Assembly: GCF_013761005.1 (NCBI RefSeq)
Contig: NZ_JACDUS010000003.1
Coordinates: 310,001 to 374,000, forward strand
DNA from: Desulfosalsimonas propionicica
GTDB taxonomy: Bacteria; Desulfobacterota; Desulfobacteria; Desulfobacterales; Desulfosalsimonadaceae
DNA length: 64,000 bases
Direction: 5' to 3'
Both the position numbers and the translations under genes were made by a program. Within the stretch, counting starts at the first letter, position 1. Each line of letters begins with the position of its first letter. The notes beneath the pieces were generated by a model. It saw only the letters and a program-made list of their open reading frames with translations, made no database searches and had not been told where the DNA came from. Positions 1 through 9,301 of this stretch are shown in pieces.

Positions 1-1
1 C

Positions 2-85
2 CTGGTGGAGGCCAGATACGCCATTTTTCGCAACCGGGTGGAACTGCACCGGGCCCTGGGCGGCGGATGGGACCAGATGCAATAA
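2..85 (+). CDS. C-terminal end of a TolC-like outer-membrane efflux protein (partial)
   Basis: The first bases read in frame as the last 27 residues of a protein, ending in RVELHRALGGGW and then DQMQ and TAA. The (V/I)xLYRALGGGW tail is typical of outer-membrane factors of the TolC/NodT family, which form the outer-membrane channel of tripartite efflux pumps. The gene begins before the window. The following membrane fusion protein and RND permease on the same strand complete a three-part efflux operon, which supports the call. Only the tail is visible, so the subtype cannot be given. Confidence 0.75.
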   Translation: MVEARYAIFRNRVELHRALGGGWDQMQ

Positions 86-89
86 ATTT

Positions 90-444
90 GATGGCGCCGT
101 AAAAAGTCCAATATCTGCGTTATACGCAATTTCTCAGAATTTCACGTACGGATAAGTACGCTGCATTCTTCGAAATTGCGCAAGCCTTGATCTTGAACTT
201 TTTACGGCGCCATCTAAAAACTTCCAAGGAAGTCCAAGGGCGGGGTCGGCTTTTGAAGCGACATTGAGCGTTTTTGCAAAAAGATTTCAAATTGTTTGAG
301 GAAGGCAGGGCGGGTTTGTAAATTTTAGGCAAAGGCATTTGATCAATCCGCAAAAACGGTCAGGAGCGAAAAAGCCGACGCCGACCGCAGGGCTTTCTTC
401 CTTACAAACAGCGGACGCAGTAAAAAGCTTTTTACGAGGCTATC
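90..444. repeat. Composite palindromic repeat element, copy E1, with 6-bp flanking direct repeats
   Basis: The element starts four bases after the TolC stop codon. Its left part (90-214) opens with GATGGCGCCGTAAAAAGT and closes with the exact reverse complement, and its interior is also an imperfect palindrome around about 150-160. The right part (215-444) is a second long palindrome ending in CTTTTTACGAGGCTATC. AAATTT occurs immediately before (84-89) and after (445-450), consistent with a target-site duplication. Related copies lie at 45514-45890, 61858-62008 and 63301-63450. No credible coding sequence is present. The element fills most of the 379-base gap between two genes of one efflux operon. 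Confidence 0.8.
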
Positions 445-464
445 AAATTTCACAGGAAAAATTC

Positions 465-1640
465 ATGACGCAGAAAATCCGAATCATTGTTCATGGAGTG
501 CTGGCGCTGGCCATTATTGCAGGGGGTGCGGCCGGATACCTGCTGCTCAAGTCCGTCCGTCAGGCTCCGGGAAGACAGGAGGTGCAACCCCCCCTGCCCA
601 TTGTGCGCACGGTACCGGTTTCCATCGGGGAGCTGGACATGACGCTCTCCGGCGAAGGCACGGTTCGTCCCCTGGCAGAAGTGCAGCTCGTGCCCCAGGT
701 CAGCGGCCGTGTAGTGGAGGTTTCCCCGGATCTGGTCAACGGCGGAAGCTTTGAAAAAGGCGAGCTCATGCTGCGAATTGAAGATGCGGATTACGAGATT
801 GCTGTCACCCAGGCCAGGGCCGGGCTGCAGGAGGCCAGGAGCAATTACCAGAGTGCGGTTGAAGACAGCGCAGCAGCGGTCAGTGAATGGCAAAACCTGC
901 ATCCCGATACCCCACCCCCGCCCCTGGTGGCCAAAAAACCTCAGCTGGAAGCCGCCCGGGCCCAGCTCGAAGCCCAGCGCGCCGGCCTTGAAAAAGCCCG
1001 TCTGGATCTTGCGCGCACCCGGATTTATGCTCCGTTTGACTGCCGTGTCAGCAGTGAACAGGTGGATGAGGGCCAGTATATTGCCCCGGGCCAGGCCCTG
1101 GCCACGGTGTATGCCACCGCAGCCGTGGAAATCGTAGTTCCCATGGAAAGCAGTGCGCTTCAGTGGTTTGACGTGCCCGGCTTTACCACTGAGCACAAAC
1201 AAGGCTCCCCGGCTGCGGTCACTGCCGGTACCGCCGGGGTAAAAATCAAGAGAAACGGCCGCGTTGTCCGGGCTCAGGGGAAAATCGATGAAAACACCCG
1301 AATGGTCAGCGTGGTCATTCGCGTGGACGACCCCTTTGCCACAAACCCCCCCCTGGCCCCGGGGCAGTTTGCCGAGGTGGCCATATCCGGCCGCAACATC
1401 AGGGATGCGGCAATTATTCCACGGGCGGCCCTCCGTGATCAGGATACTGTCTGGGCGGTGGATCCAAAAGAAAACCGGCTTTATATCCGCAAAATTGATT
1501 TGGCATACCTTGATTCCCGGGGCGCTGTGGTGCGCTCCGGGCTCAATTCCGGCGAGCATGTGGCCGTGTCCGTGTTAAAGGCCGTCACCGACGGGATGAA
1601 AGTGCAAAACGTGGAAACCGGCCGAAAGGACACTCCATGA
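465..1640 (+). CDS. RND efflux periplasmic adaptor (membrane fusion protein)
   Basis: Predicted periplasmic adaptor joining an inner-membrane RND pump to an outer-membrane channel. From the ATG at 465 the protein has 391 residues with one N-terminal membrane segment (IIVHGVLALAIIAGGAAGYL), a lipoyl/barrel-sandwich half, a coiled-coil hairpin rich in Ala, Glu and Arg, and a returning half with the family-typical RIYAPFDCRVS and VDEGQYIAPGQ. The frame is open upstream to 339, but that part is repeat element E1. The ATG at 465 has AGGA eight bases upstream and leads directly into the anchor helix. It overlaps the RND gene by ATGA, implying translational coupling. Substrate unknown. Confidence 0.9.
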   Translation: MTQKIRIIVHGVLALAIIAGGAAGYLLLKSVRQAPGRQEVQPPLPIVRTVPVSIGELDMTLSGEGTVRPLAEVQLVPQVSGRVVEVSPDLVNGGSFEKGELMLRIEDADYEIAVTQARAGLQEARSNYQSAVEDSAAAVSEWQNLHPDTPPPPLVAKKPQLEAARAQLEAQRAGLEKARLDLARTRIYAPFDCRVSSEQVDEGQYIAPGQALATVYATAAVEIVVPMESSALQWFDVPGFTTEHKQGSPAAVTAGTAGVKIKRNGRVVRAQGKIDENTRMVSVVIRVDDPFATNPPLAPGQFAEVAISGRNIRDAAIIPRAALRDQDTVWAVDPKENRLYIRKIDLAYLDSRGAVVRSGLNSGEHVAVSVLKAVTDGMKVQNVETGRKDTP

Positions 1641-4600
1641 GAAACGCCATTGCCTGGTTTGCCGGCAACCATGTGGCCGCCAACCTGCTGATGCTTTTTA
1701 TCCTGGTGGCCGGCGCTGTCATTGCCATGGACATCAAGCTTGAGATTTTTCCGGAAACGGAACTCGACCGGGTCAGCGTTACCGTGGCTTATCCCGGGGC
1801 CTCGCCGGCTGAAGTGGAGGAAGGCGTGGTCCGGCGCATTGAGGAAAACGTGGCCGGCATCGAGGGTATCAAACGCATCGATTCCGTGGCCCGGGAGGGC
1901 ATGGGGCGGGTCACCATAGAGGTCATGACCGGCTGGGATATCAAAAAGCTGCTCGATGACGTCAAATCCGAGGTCGACCGGATCACCACGCTTCCAGATG
2001 AAGCCGAGGAGCCGGAGGTGCGGGAGCTCACCCGCCGGATCCAGGTGATCAGCGTAGCGGTTTACGGCGATATCCCCGAACTGACCCTAAAGGAGCTGGC
2101 ACAGACCGTAAAAGACGATCTGACCAATCTGCCGGGCCTGACCCAGGCGGACGTGGCAGCCGTTCGGGACAATGAAATCCACGTGGAGATCTCCGAGCAG
2201 ACCCTTCGCAAATACGGCCTGACCCTGGGATCCGTGGCTGACACCGTGGCGCAGGGCAGCCTGGATCTGCCAGCGGGCAGTGTTAAGGCCGAAGAAGGCG
2301 AGGTGCTGATCCGGGCCAGGGGAAGGCGCTATTATGCCGGTGAATACCGTGATATTCCGGTGATTACCCGTGCAGACGGCACACGGATCACCCTTGGGCA
2401 GATCGCGGAAATCAAGGAGGGGTTTGCGGATGTGGATATGGCCTCCCGGTTTCAGGGAAAGCCCGCGGCCATTATCAATGTCTACCGGGTGGCCGACCAG
2501 AGCGCCCTGGATGTGGCCCAAAAGGTCAGGGATTATGTGGCCCAGATCCGGCCCGGCCTGCCCCATGGCGCAGACATTGATTATTATCAGGACATGTCCA
2601 CGATCTTAAAAAGCAGAATCCAGCTGCTGGGCAAAAACATGTTTTTCGGCCTGATCCTGGTCAGCCTGCTTCTGGCCCTGTTTTTAAACGTGCGCCTGGC
2701 TTTCTGGGTAACATTGGGCATTCCGATCAGTTTTGCCTTTGGCCTGATTTTTCTGCCTTATAATGATGTCTCCATTAACATGATTTCCCTGTTTGCCTTT
2801 ATCATGGTACTGGGCATCGTGGTGGATGACGCCATTATCGTGGGTGAAAACGTGTTTCGAAGGCAGGAAGCGGGAATGGGCCGGCTGGCGGCGTCCGTGG
2901 AAGGCACCCTGGAAGTGGGCCGGCCCGTGATTTTTTCCGTGCTCACCACCATGGTGGCCTTTGCCCCGCTGCTCACTGCCGGGGGGACCATGGGCAATTT
3001 CATGCGAAACATTCCCATTGTGGTGATCCTGGTGTTGCTGGGCTCTCTGGTGGAATCGTTGTTGATTCTGCCCTGCCACCTGGCCAGGAGCCGGGCCTCT
3101 GGCCGGCGGCAAAAGCCCAAGCGCATGACCCGGGTGCTCAACTGGATTGTAGCAGGGCCCTATCACAGGATGGTTGAAGCCTGCATCCGTTGGCGTTATG
3201 CCACCATTGCCGCAAGCCTTGCGGTTTTGCTGCTCACATTCGGCCTGTGGTCTGCGGGCACGATCAAGTTCGTGTTTTTTCCCAAGGTGGAAGGTGACGT
3301 GCTGCAGTGCATGATCACCATGCCCGTAGGCACGCCAATGGAAAGAACCGTTGAAGTGGTGCGCCGGGTGGAGAAAACCGCAGAGGATCTGCTGGCCGAA
3401 CATGACGTGGACAGGCCGGCCGATGCCCCGCCATTGCTGGATCATACCGCATCAATTATTGGTGCCCAGTTTGGCGACAGGGGGGCTGTGGGCGATTCCG
3501 GCGGACACCTGGCCCATGTGTTTGTTCAGATCCTGGAAGGTGAAAAAAGGGATATCAGCGCCCTTGTGTTAAACAATCAGTGGCGCGACCGGGTCGGCCG
3601 GATCCCGGATGCCGAATCCCTGGTTTTCAAAAGCGAGATTCACAGTGCGGGCAACCCCGTGGAAGTCCATTTGTCCCTGGAAGACCACGACCTGCTGCTG
3701 GAGGCTGCAGATGAACTCAAACGGGAATTGGAGGGGTTTTCCGGGGTTTTTGACATCACTGACAGTTTTCTGCCCGGCAAGATGGAAATGCAGCTGGCCT
3801 TAAAGCCCGAGGCCGCCAATCTGGGCTTAAGGCTCAGGGATCTGGCAAGGCAGGTCCGTCATGCCTTCTACGGGGCAGAGGCCCTGCGCTTTCAAAGAGA
3901 CAGAAACGAGGTCAAGGTCCTGGTGCGCTATTCCGAGGCCCAGCGGGTGTCCCTGGACAATGTGGAGCAGATGCGCATCCGGACCCCTGCCGGCCACGAG
4001 GTGCCTTTTTCCCAGGTGGCGGCCGTCACCATGGACCAGGGCTATGCCAGCATTGAACGGGCCCAGCGCAGGCGGGTGGTCAAGGTCATGGCGGATGTCA
4101 ACGAAAAAATCACCAACGCCAACGAGGTTCGCACTGACCTGGTACAGCGGTTTCTGCCCGGGCTTGAAAACCGTTATCCGGGCCTGCGCTACACCATCGA
4201 GGGCGAAGGCCAGGAACAGGCCGAAACCCTGGCGGATGTACAGAAGGGTTTTATCATTGCCCTGTTTTGCATTTACGCTCTGCTGGCCGTGCCGTTTCGC
4301 TCCTTTACCCAGCCCTTTATGGTCATGCTCGCCATTCCCTTCGGCATGGTGGGCGCAGCCATGGGCCATCTGCTTATGGGATTTGACATCAGCGTGATCA
4401 GCCTTTTCGGCATGGTGGGCTTAGCCGGGGTGGTGGTCAATGATTCCCTGGTTCTGGTGCATCGGATCAATGAATATTTTCGCACAGACGGTTTTGAGGT
4501 GCACGAGGCGGTGCTGCGTGGGGGAAAGGTGCGTTTCCGGGCCGTGATTCTCACCTCGTTGACCACTTTTGGCGGGCTTACCCCCATGCTGCTGGAAAGA

Positions 4601-4780
4601 AGCCTCCAGGCCCGGTTTTTGATTCCCATGGCCATCAGCCTGGGATTCGGGGTGCTTTTTGCCACCCTCGTGACCCTGATTCTGGTGCCCTGTTTTTACA
4701 TGATTTTAGATGATATGCACCGGGCGGCCCACAGGCTCAGGCAAATGATGCAGCCGCCTGCCGCCGGATCTGAAGGTTGA
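1637..4780 (+). CDS. RND-family efflux permease (HAE1/AcrB-like)
   Basis: Inner-membrane proton-driven RND permease of 1047 residues, the normal AcrB-family length. It starts with MRNAIAWFAGNHVAANLLML, the first membrane helix, followed by a large porter loop (VSVTVAYPGASPAEVEEGV), a helix bundle including GIVVDDAIIVGENV (the conserved Asp pair of helix 4), a second porter loop, and a C-terminal bundle with GMVGLAGVVVNDSLVLV. The start overlaps the adaptor stop by four bases. Together with the TolC-like end this forms a tripartite pump operon. Its 3' end overlaps the convergent aminopeptidase gene by 44 bases. The divergent second half makes substrate prediction unsafe. Confidence 0.93.
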   Translation: MRNAIAWFAGNHVAANLLMLFILVAGAVIAMDIKLEIFPETELDRVSVTVAYPGASPAEVEEGVVRRIEENVAGIEGIKRIDSVAREGMGRVTIEVMTGWDIKKLLDDVKSEVDRITTLPDEAEEPEVRELTRRIQVISVAVYGDIPELTLKELAQTVKDDLTNLPGLTQADVAAVRDNEIHVEISEQTLRKYGLTLGSVADTVAQGSLDLPAGSVKAEEGEVLIRARGRRYYAGEYRDIPVITRADGTRITLGQIAEIKEGFADVDMASRFQGKPAAIINVYRVADQSALDVAQKVRDYVAQIRPGLPHGADIDYYQDMSTILKSRIQLLGKNMFFGLILVSLLLALFLNVRLAFWVTLGIPISFAFGLIFLPYNDVSINMISLFAFIMVLGIVVDDAIIVGENVFRRQEAGMGRLAASVEGTLEVGRPVIFSVLTTMVAFAPLLTAGGTMGNFMRNIPIVVILVLLGSLVESLLILPCHLARSRASGRRQKPKRMTRVLNWIVAGPYHRMVEACIRWRYATIAASLAVLLLTFGLWSAGTIKFVFFPKVEGDVLQCMITMPVGTPMERTVEVVRRVEKTAEDLLAEHDVDRPADAPPLLDHTASIIGAQFGDRGAVGDSGGHLAHVFVQILEGEKRDISALVLNNQWRDRVGRIPDAESLVFKSEIHSAGNPVEVHLSLEDHDLLLEAADELKRELEGFSGVFDITDSFLPGKMEMQLALKPEAANLGLRLRDLARQVRHAFYGAEALRFQRDRNEVKVLVRYSEAQRVSLDNVEQMRIRTPAGHEVPFSQVAAVTMDQGYASIERAQRRRVVKVMADVNEKITNANEVRTDLVQRFLPGLENRYPGLRYTIEGEGQEQAETLADVQKGFIIALFCIYALLAVPFRSFTQPFMVMLAIPFGMVGAAMGHLLMGFDISVISLFGMVGLAGVVVNDSLVLVHRINEYFRTDGFEVHEAVLRGGKVRFRAVILTSLTTFGGLTPMLLERSLQARFLIPMAISLGFGVLFATLVTLILVPCFYMILDDMHRAAHRLRQMMQPPAAGSEG

Positions 4781-7253
4781 CTTCGAGTTTTGCCAGGGCC
4801 ATGGCAATGGCGTCTGCCGCCGGGGCGTTTTCGGCCATCCGCTGATTGAAGTGCTCAGCCGCGGCATCTGCGTGTTCTATGCCCCCTGCCGGCACCACTG
4901 ATGTGATGATGCGCTCGTGGATGATGGGATGGATAGTGTTCAAAATTTTTTCCGCCCCCTTATACCAGTCCCAGAGCAGGGGGATGGCCGCCGGGTTGCG
5001 GGCCATCTGGGCCACGGGCACGAATTTGTTTTTATCCGGCACCCGGTCAAGCACAAGGGCCAGGGCGTTTTCAATAAGCTCCGGACGGCGGAAGCATCCC
5101 AAAGCCCGCAGGCAGTTGAGCCGGTCCTGCTCGGAATCCGTACTTTCCATTCGCTCCACAACCCATGCATAGGTTTTTTCATCCCCCTGCCATGCCGCTG
5201 CCTGCATCACCCCCCGCAGAATGTCGGGATGAACCCGGCCCTGGCCCCGGAGTTTTTCAAACTCTTCGCCGGCGGTTGATATCGGCCCGGGAACCCCGAG
5301 TATGGCCGCCTGCCAGAAAAGATTGTTTCTGACCCGCAGCCTTGGGTGGGGCTCGTCTTTTTCCGGGCGGCAGCCCAGAACATCAAAGGCTTCGTGCATA
5401 TACCGGGTCGCGGCAGAAGCCACGGCCTGTCCGGCGGATCCGTCAGCGGCAATCATCAGGTCGTGGAGGTGGCCCATTTTGGCGGACAGGGGCAGGGGGT
5501 CTGTGTCGGTTCCGGTTTGCTCCAGGAACTCCAGGTATGCGGGCAGATCCGTATGTCCGGCAACCGTGAGCGCAAACAGATCGTTTTCCAGGCCCCAGCG
5601 GTCAATGGCCGGCAGGGTTTTGGCCGCGGCCATGGCCGCCAGCCGTTCCAGGTTTTGGATGTCTTTATAGCGGGTGCGGTAGAATCCTGTCTGCAGATCA
5701 TTGATTTTATAGGCATAAATATCCGGGTCCATTTCCATTTCCATCTCCGGGCCTTCCATTAGGGCCGTGGTCGTGCGTCCGGCCCCGGATTTGTCAAACC
5801 ATCGGATAATGACGGCAACAGGCCAGGTCTGGTTTTGGGCGCCGGCTGCCGGCAGATAGGAGAACCGCTTCTGGGACAGGTGCAGGCGGCCGCTGCTTTG
5901 TTTGGCGGTAACCAGTGGATGGCCCGGCTGAAGGACCCATTGCTCCATGATTTGGCGAATGGGTTTTCCGGATGCGGATTCCATGGCCGTCCACATGTCG
6001 CTGCTGCCTGCACATCCTCCGGAATGGCCGGCAAGGTAGCGGTGCAGGCCGGCTTCAAATTCGTTTTCGTCCATGTAGCCGCGGATCTGACGCAGGATGC
6101 TGGCGCCCTTGGAATAGATGATCGGGGCGGTGGCGCTGTTGATCACCACATGGCTTCCCCCGGAGATTTCAATGGCGCTGGTCTCCCGGAGGCTGTCGCG
6201 GTTTAATGCCGTTGCGGTCTGGGATTCCACAAATTCTTCCCAGATCTGCCAGTCCGGGTAATGGGCATCCACCACCTGATATCCGTAAAACGTGGCAAAG
6301 CTTTCATTGAGCCACAAAAATTTCCAGTCCGCCGGGGTCACCAGGTTGCCGAACCACTGGTGGACGATTTCATGGGCAATGACCTCGCAGATGCGTTCTT
6401 CCCCGTCTACCGCCGTGTTGGCCGGATCCAACAGCAGCAGGTTTTCCCGGAAGGTGATCGCCCCCCAGTTTTCCATGGCCCCAAAGGCAAAGTCGGGCAC
6501 TGCGATCAGATCCAGCTTGGGCAGCGGGTAGGGCGAGGCAAAGCAGGTTTCGCAGTATTTCAAAGCCTTTCTGGCAAAGGCCAGCCCGTAACGCACAGTT
6601 TCCGCCATGCCGGGCAGTACCGCGGCCCGCACCCGCCGGTCGAGCTCATCGGTGATCACGGAAAACCGGCCCATGCCGAAAAACACCAGGTAGGTGGACA
6701 TCACCGGGGTGGTTTCAAAAGTCACTCGTTTCCGGCCGCCGGGCTCCGGGCTTTCAGATACAGCCGGCATGTTGGAAATGGCTGTCATTTCCCTGTCAAC
6801 AACCATTTCAATGGTGAAACCCGCCTTGTAAAAGGGATGGTCCATGCAGGCAAAGGCCCGGCGGGCGTCTGACTCCTGGAACTGGGTGACCGCGATTGTT
6901 TCGCTGCCGTTTGAATGCCGGTAGGTGCTGTGATAAAATCCGGCCATCTGCGAGTTGATCCGACCGTAATAATCGATCTGGATTTCGATCTCACCGGTGA
7001 TTTTCTCCGGCAGGTCGATGCGGATTTCCTCCCGGGCAGGATCAAGGCAAAACCCGCATTCGGTCTGTTTTTCCCCCTGGCGGACCCGGCAAGACCGGAC
7101 AGCCAGGTCAAGGGCGTTGAGTTCAATAAGATCAACAGATTGTCGGGCCACGGCCTGCAGGGTCACCAAGGCTGAAAAATCCATGCGGTCCAGGTTCGGC
7201 TGCAGGCGAAGATGATAATGCTTCGGCGTTATTTTGGATTCCGGGTTTGTCAT
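4737..7253 (-). CDS. M1-family zinc aminopeptidase
   Basis: Predicted cytosolic metallo-aminopeptidase of 838 residues, removing N-terminal residues from peptides. The exopeptidase motif GAMEN is at about residues 258-262, the zinc motif HEIVH at about 294-298 and the third zinc ligand Glu in WLNESFA at about 317. These are the full M1 catalytic set. The C-terminal helical domain resembles the ERAP1-like domain of the APN/ColAMP type rather than E. coli PepN. No signal peptide is seen. The ATG at 7253 has AAGGA ten bases upstream. Its last 44 bases overlap the convergent RND permease gene, so each C-terminus constrains the other. Confidence 0.92.
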   Translation of the reverse strand: MTNPESKITPKHYHLRLQPNLDRMDFSALVTLQAVARQSVDLIELNALDLAVRSCRVRQGEKQTECGFCLDPAREEIRIDLPEKITGEIEIQIDYYGRINSQMAGFYHSTYRHSNGSETIAVTQFQESDARRAFACMDHPFYKAGFTIEMVVDREMTAISNMPAVSESPEPGGRKRVTFETTPVMSTYLVFFGMGRFSVITDELDRRVRAAVLPGMAETVRYGLAFARKALKYCETCFASPYPLPKLDLIAVPDFAFGAMENWGAITFRENLLLLDPANTAVDGEERICEVIAHEIVHQWFGNLVTPADWKFLWLNESFATFYGYQVVDAHYPDWQIWEEFVESQTATALNRDSLRETSAIEISGGSHVVINSATAPIIYSKGASILRQIRGYMDENEFEAGLHRYLAGHSGGCAGSSDMWTAMESASGKPIRQIMEQWVLQPGHPLVTAKQSSGRLHLSQKRFSYLPAAGAQNQTWPVAVIIRWFDKSGAGRTTTALMEGPEMEMEMDPDIYAYKINDLQTGFYRTRYKDIQNLERLAAMAAAKTLPAIDRWGLENDLFALTVAGHTDLPAYLEFLEQTGTDTDPLPLSAKMGHLHDLMIAADGSAGQAVASAATRYMHEAFDVLGCRPEKDEPHPRLRVRNNLFWQAAILGVPGPISTAGEEFEKLRGQGRVHPDILRGVMQAAAWQGDEKTYAWVVERMESTDSEQDRLNCLRALGCFRRPELIENALALVLDRVPDKNKFVPVAQMARNPAAIPLLWDWYKGAEKILNTIHPIIHERIITSVVPAGGIEHADAAAEHFNQRMAENAPAADAIAMALAKLEVNLQIRRQAAASFA

Positions 7254-7427
7254 GGGGTTGTTTTATCCTTTTTTTTAAAGCCGCAGTCCGGCTTTGGCAG
7301 ATGTTGTTTTCGCTTTTTCTGATTTTTGGAAAATTCACACGGATCGCTGCGGGAATCAAGTCTTTTTCCGTCCGGCACCTGCAAGGGACACATTTAACAA
7401 ATGCCTGACACAGGATGGCGGATACGG

Positions 7428-7524
7428 TTTTCGCATGATGGCCGGTCCGGTGACGGATTGCTCCCTGCTGACCGCTTGCGCACTCAAATGCGACTTGCAA
7501 TCCATCCCCGGCCCGCCATCATGG
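7428..7524. repeat. Palindromic repeat unit C, copy C1
   Basis: A unit of about 97 bases, from TTTTCGCATGATG to CATCATGG, whose two arms are imperfect inverted repeats. The loop region reads TTGCTCCCTGCTGACCGC. A second copy at 45917-46012 keeps almost every position of the arms and loop. In both places a copy of palindrome unit B follows within 60 bases. No open frame of note. The preceding stretch 7254-7427 holds only the aminopeptidase upstream region, where I see nothing else. Confidence 0.7.
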
Positions 7525-7552
7525 ACCAGCGCTTTTCAAAAGCACAAAGGAC

Positions 7553-7806
7553 GATGACCCTGTAAAAAGCTTTTTACCGCGCCCGCTGATTTTGCAGGAA
7601 GGAAGCCCTGCGGTCGGGGTCGGTTTTTTTGCTCCTGACCGTTTTCGGGATTCAACAAATGCCTTTGCTAAAATTTCAAAAACTCGGCCTTTCGGCCTCA
7701 AACAGTTTGAAATTTTTACGCTCCGGCATTTGTTGAATTTTTCCCGAAAACGCTCAATGTCGCTTCAAAAACCGACCCCCGACCTTGGACTTCCCTGGAA
7801 GTTTTT
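7553..7806. repeat. Long palindromic repeat unit B, inverted orientation, without unit A
   Basis: This is the inner palindrome of elements E1 and E2 in opposite orientation. It begins near GATGACCCTGTAAAAAGC (compare GATGGCACCGTAAAAAGC on the reverse of E2) and ends with CTTCCCTGGAAGTTTTT. The core 7641-7751 pairs GTTTTCGGGATTCAACAAAT with ATTTGTTGAATTTTTCCCGA and has further inner arms, giving a hairpin of more than 100 bases. Unlike E1 and E2 there is no unit A next to it. From 7807 to 7983 I see no gene and no confident promoter. Confidence 0.75.
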
Positions 7807-7983
7807 GAAACATAACTAAAAAACGCCCGGGAAACCCAAAGGGACAAGGGAGGGGTTTGGTTTTTGCGGGCAATGGGCGGAAAAATATTGGATTTGCCGG
7901 TTGCAATCGGGTAAAAGAATAACAATAATAAAAGAAGGTGGAAAATATCAGAAGCGTTTAATGATATGAGAAAGGGCAGGGAC

Positions 7984-8385
7984 ATGGGTGAGTTTGAAAA
8001 ACTGAAGGAAGATTACCGGCTGTCTCCTTTGGCAGCCGAGCTGGTGATGTTGGTATTGAGTCTGCCGCCGGAACATCAGCGGGATTTGGCCGCGGAATTA
8101 AAGTCACGGAAAAATTCCGCCAGGCGCAGATTCCTGCGGCAGCCGCATGCCGAATCCGTACAGTTTTCCGCGGGCGGCAAGATTTTTGCCGGAAACATGA
8201 AAAATGTCAGCCAGGGCGGCGCTTTTGTGGAAATCCTGGAATCAGACCTCAAACGGCTTGGCCGGGGCCAGGAGGTAACCTTGTCGTTTGCCCACCCCAA
8301 CAGCACCCGAAATGTCAAGTTTACCGGGGAAATCGCCCGCACCAGCCCCGATGGGGTGGGTATTCGGTTCAACGCCATGATGTAG
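7984..8385 (+). CDS. PilZ-domain protein
   Basis: Small PilZ protein (133 residues), probably a cytoplasmic cyclic-di-GMP receptor. The c-di-GMP motif is intact: RRFLR (RxxxR) at about residues 50-54 and NVSQGG (N/DxSxxG) at about 76-81, followed by a beta-barrel-like stretch. The N-terminal 45 residues are helical and unassigned. An in-frame ATG lies at 7966, but the ATG at 7984 has AAAGGG seven bases upstream and is preferred. It precedes a methyltransferase by 60 bases; the functional link is unknown. The output partner cannot be inferred from context. Confidence 0.82.
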   Translation: MGEFEKLKEDYRLSPLAAELVMLVLSLPPEHQRDLAAELKSRKNSARRRFLRQPHAESVQFSAGGKIFAGNMKNVSQGGAFVEILESDLKRLGRGQEVTLSFAHPNSTRNVKFTGEIARTSPDGVGIRFNAMM

Positions 8386-8445
8386 CCGCAACCCGGAGGC
8401 TGAAATGGTCTTGCGATTTTATCGATTTTTCCATAAAAGAACGCC

Positions 8446-9237
8446 ATGAGTTATGTGTTTGACCATCAGGATGCGGCCCGTTACGAAAAATGGCTGTCAA
8501 TGGAAAAAAATCGCAGGGTCCTGGACCTTGAAACCCGTGTGATGATGGAGATGCTGCGTCCTGTGCCGGTCCGGCGCCTTTTGGATATCGGCTGCGGAAC
8601 CGGCGCCAGTCTGGAGCCATTTTTAAACAAGGGCATTGAACTCACCGGCATTGACCCTTCGCCCGCCATGCTCGACTATGCCGGTCAGCGCCTTGGAAAT
8701 CCGGTGGATTTGTACCAGGGTTATGCCGAAGATCTGCCGTTTGCCGACAATTCCTTTCATTATGCAATTTTGTTTCTGACCCTGGAGTTTTGCGACGATC
8801 CGGGGCGTGCCCTGGAAGAGGCCTGCCGGGTGGCCAGAGACCGCGTGTTTGTGGGTATTTTAAACCGGTATTCCGGTTACGCACTGCGTTGCCGAATGGC
8901 ACGGTTGTTCAGGAACTCGGTTTATTCCCGGGCCCGGTTTTTGAGTATCAACGAGGTGCGCCGGGCCTTTTACGCCATGCTGGGCCAGGTGCCGGTGCAG
9001 TGGCGCACCGTGCTGCAGTTTCCGGTTGCCGTGTCATCCGTGCTGAACCGCTTGGAATCCTTTCGGATTCTTCAATACAGCCCGTTCGGCGGTTTTGCCG
9101 GCATTGTGGCCGATCCGATTCCCAGGTTTCAGGTTTCTCCCCTGACATTGAGATGCAAGGTCAATCAGATCGCCGCATCCAATGAACAGGTAGCCGGCTG
9201 GTCCAGGGACTGCAACGACCAAAAAATCCAAAATTGA
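8446..9237 (+). CDS. Class I SAM-dependent methyltransferase
   Basis: Predicted methyltransferase of 263 residues. Motif I is LLDIGCGTGASLEPFL at about residues 45-60, followed by the acidic strand-2 residue in GIDPSPAMLDYA, and an ENSFHYAILFLTLEF-like motif (here DNSFHYAILF) at about 103-112. This is the UbiE/Methyltransf_11 fold. The substrate is not evident. The C-terminal third resembles methyltransferases acting on small molecules but shows no diagnostic residues. No clear ribosome binding site precedes the ATG. It ends 64 bases before the AmrS-like gene and may be cotranscribed with it. Confidence 0.85.
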   Translation: MSYVFDHQDAARYEKWLSMEKNRRVLDLETRVMMEMLRPVPVRRLLDIGCGTGASLEPFLNKGIELTGIDPSPAMLDYAGQRLGNPVDLYQGYAEDLPFADNSFHYAILFLTLEFCDDPGRALEEACRVARDRVFVGILNRYSGYALRCRMARLFRNSVYSRARFLSINEVRRAFYAMLGQVPVQWRTVLQFPVAVSSVLNRLESFRILQYSPFGGFAGIVADPIPRFQVSPLTLRCKVNQIAASNEQVAGWSRDCNDQKIQN

Positions 9238-9301
9238 CATTTACAAACCGCGCTACCAGAATTTATAAAGAAACAATTCTACGTGGGTTTCAGGAGGAAA
9301 T

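Noticed and set aside
90-444. CRISPR array or tandem repeat
   Set aside because: No regularly spaced direct repeats; the structure is inverted and dispersed.
339-464. N-terminal extension of the adaptor open frame
   Set aside because: It lies in repeat element E1; the same peptide text (SGAKKPTPTAG) appears from repeat copies in other frames, and the ATG at 465 has a ribosome binding site.
450-1559. 369-codon open frame on the reverse strand
   Set aside because: Shadow of the adaptor gene in GC-rich DNA; no family motifs and no start signal.
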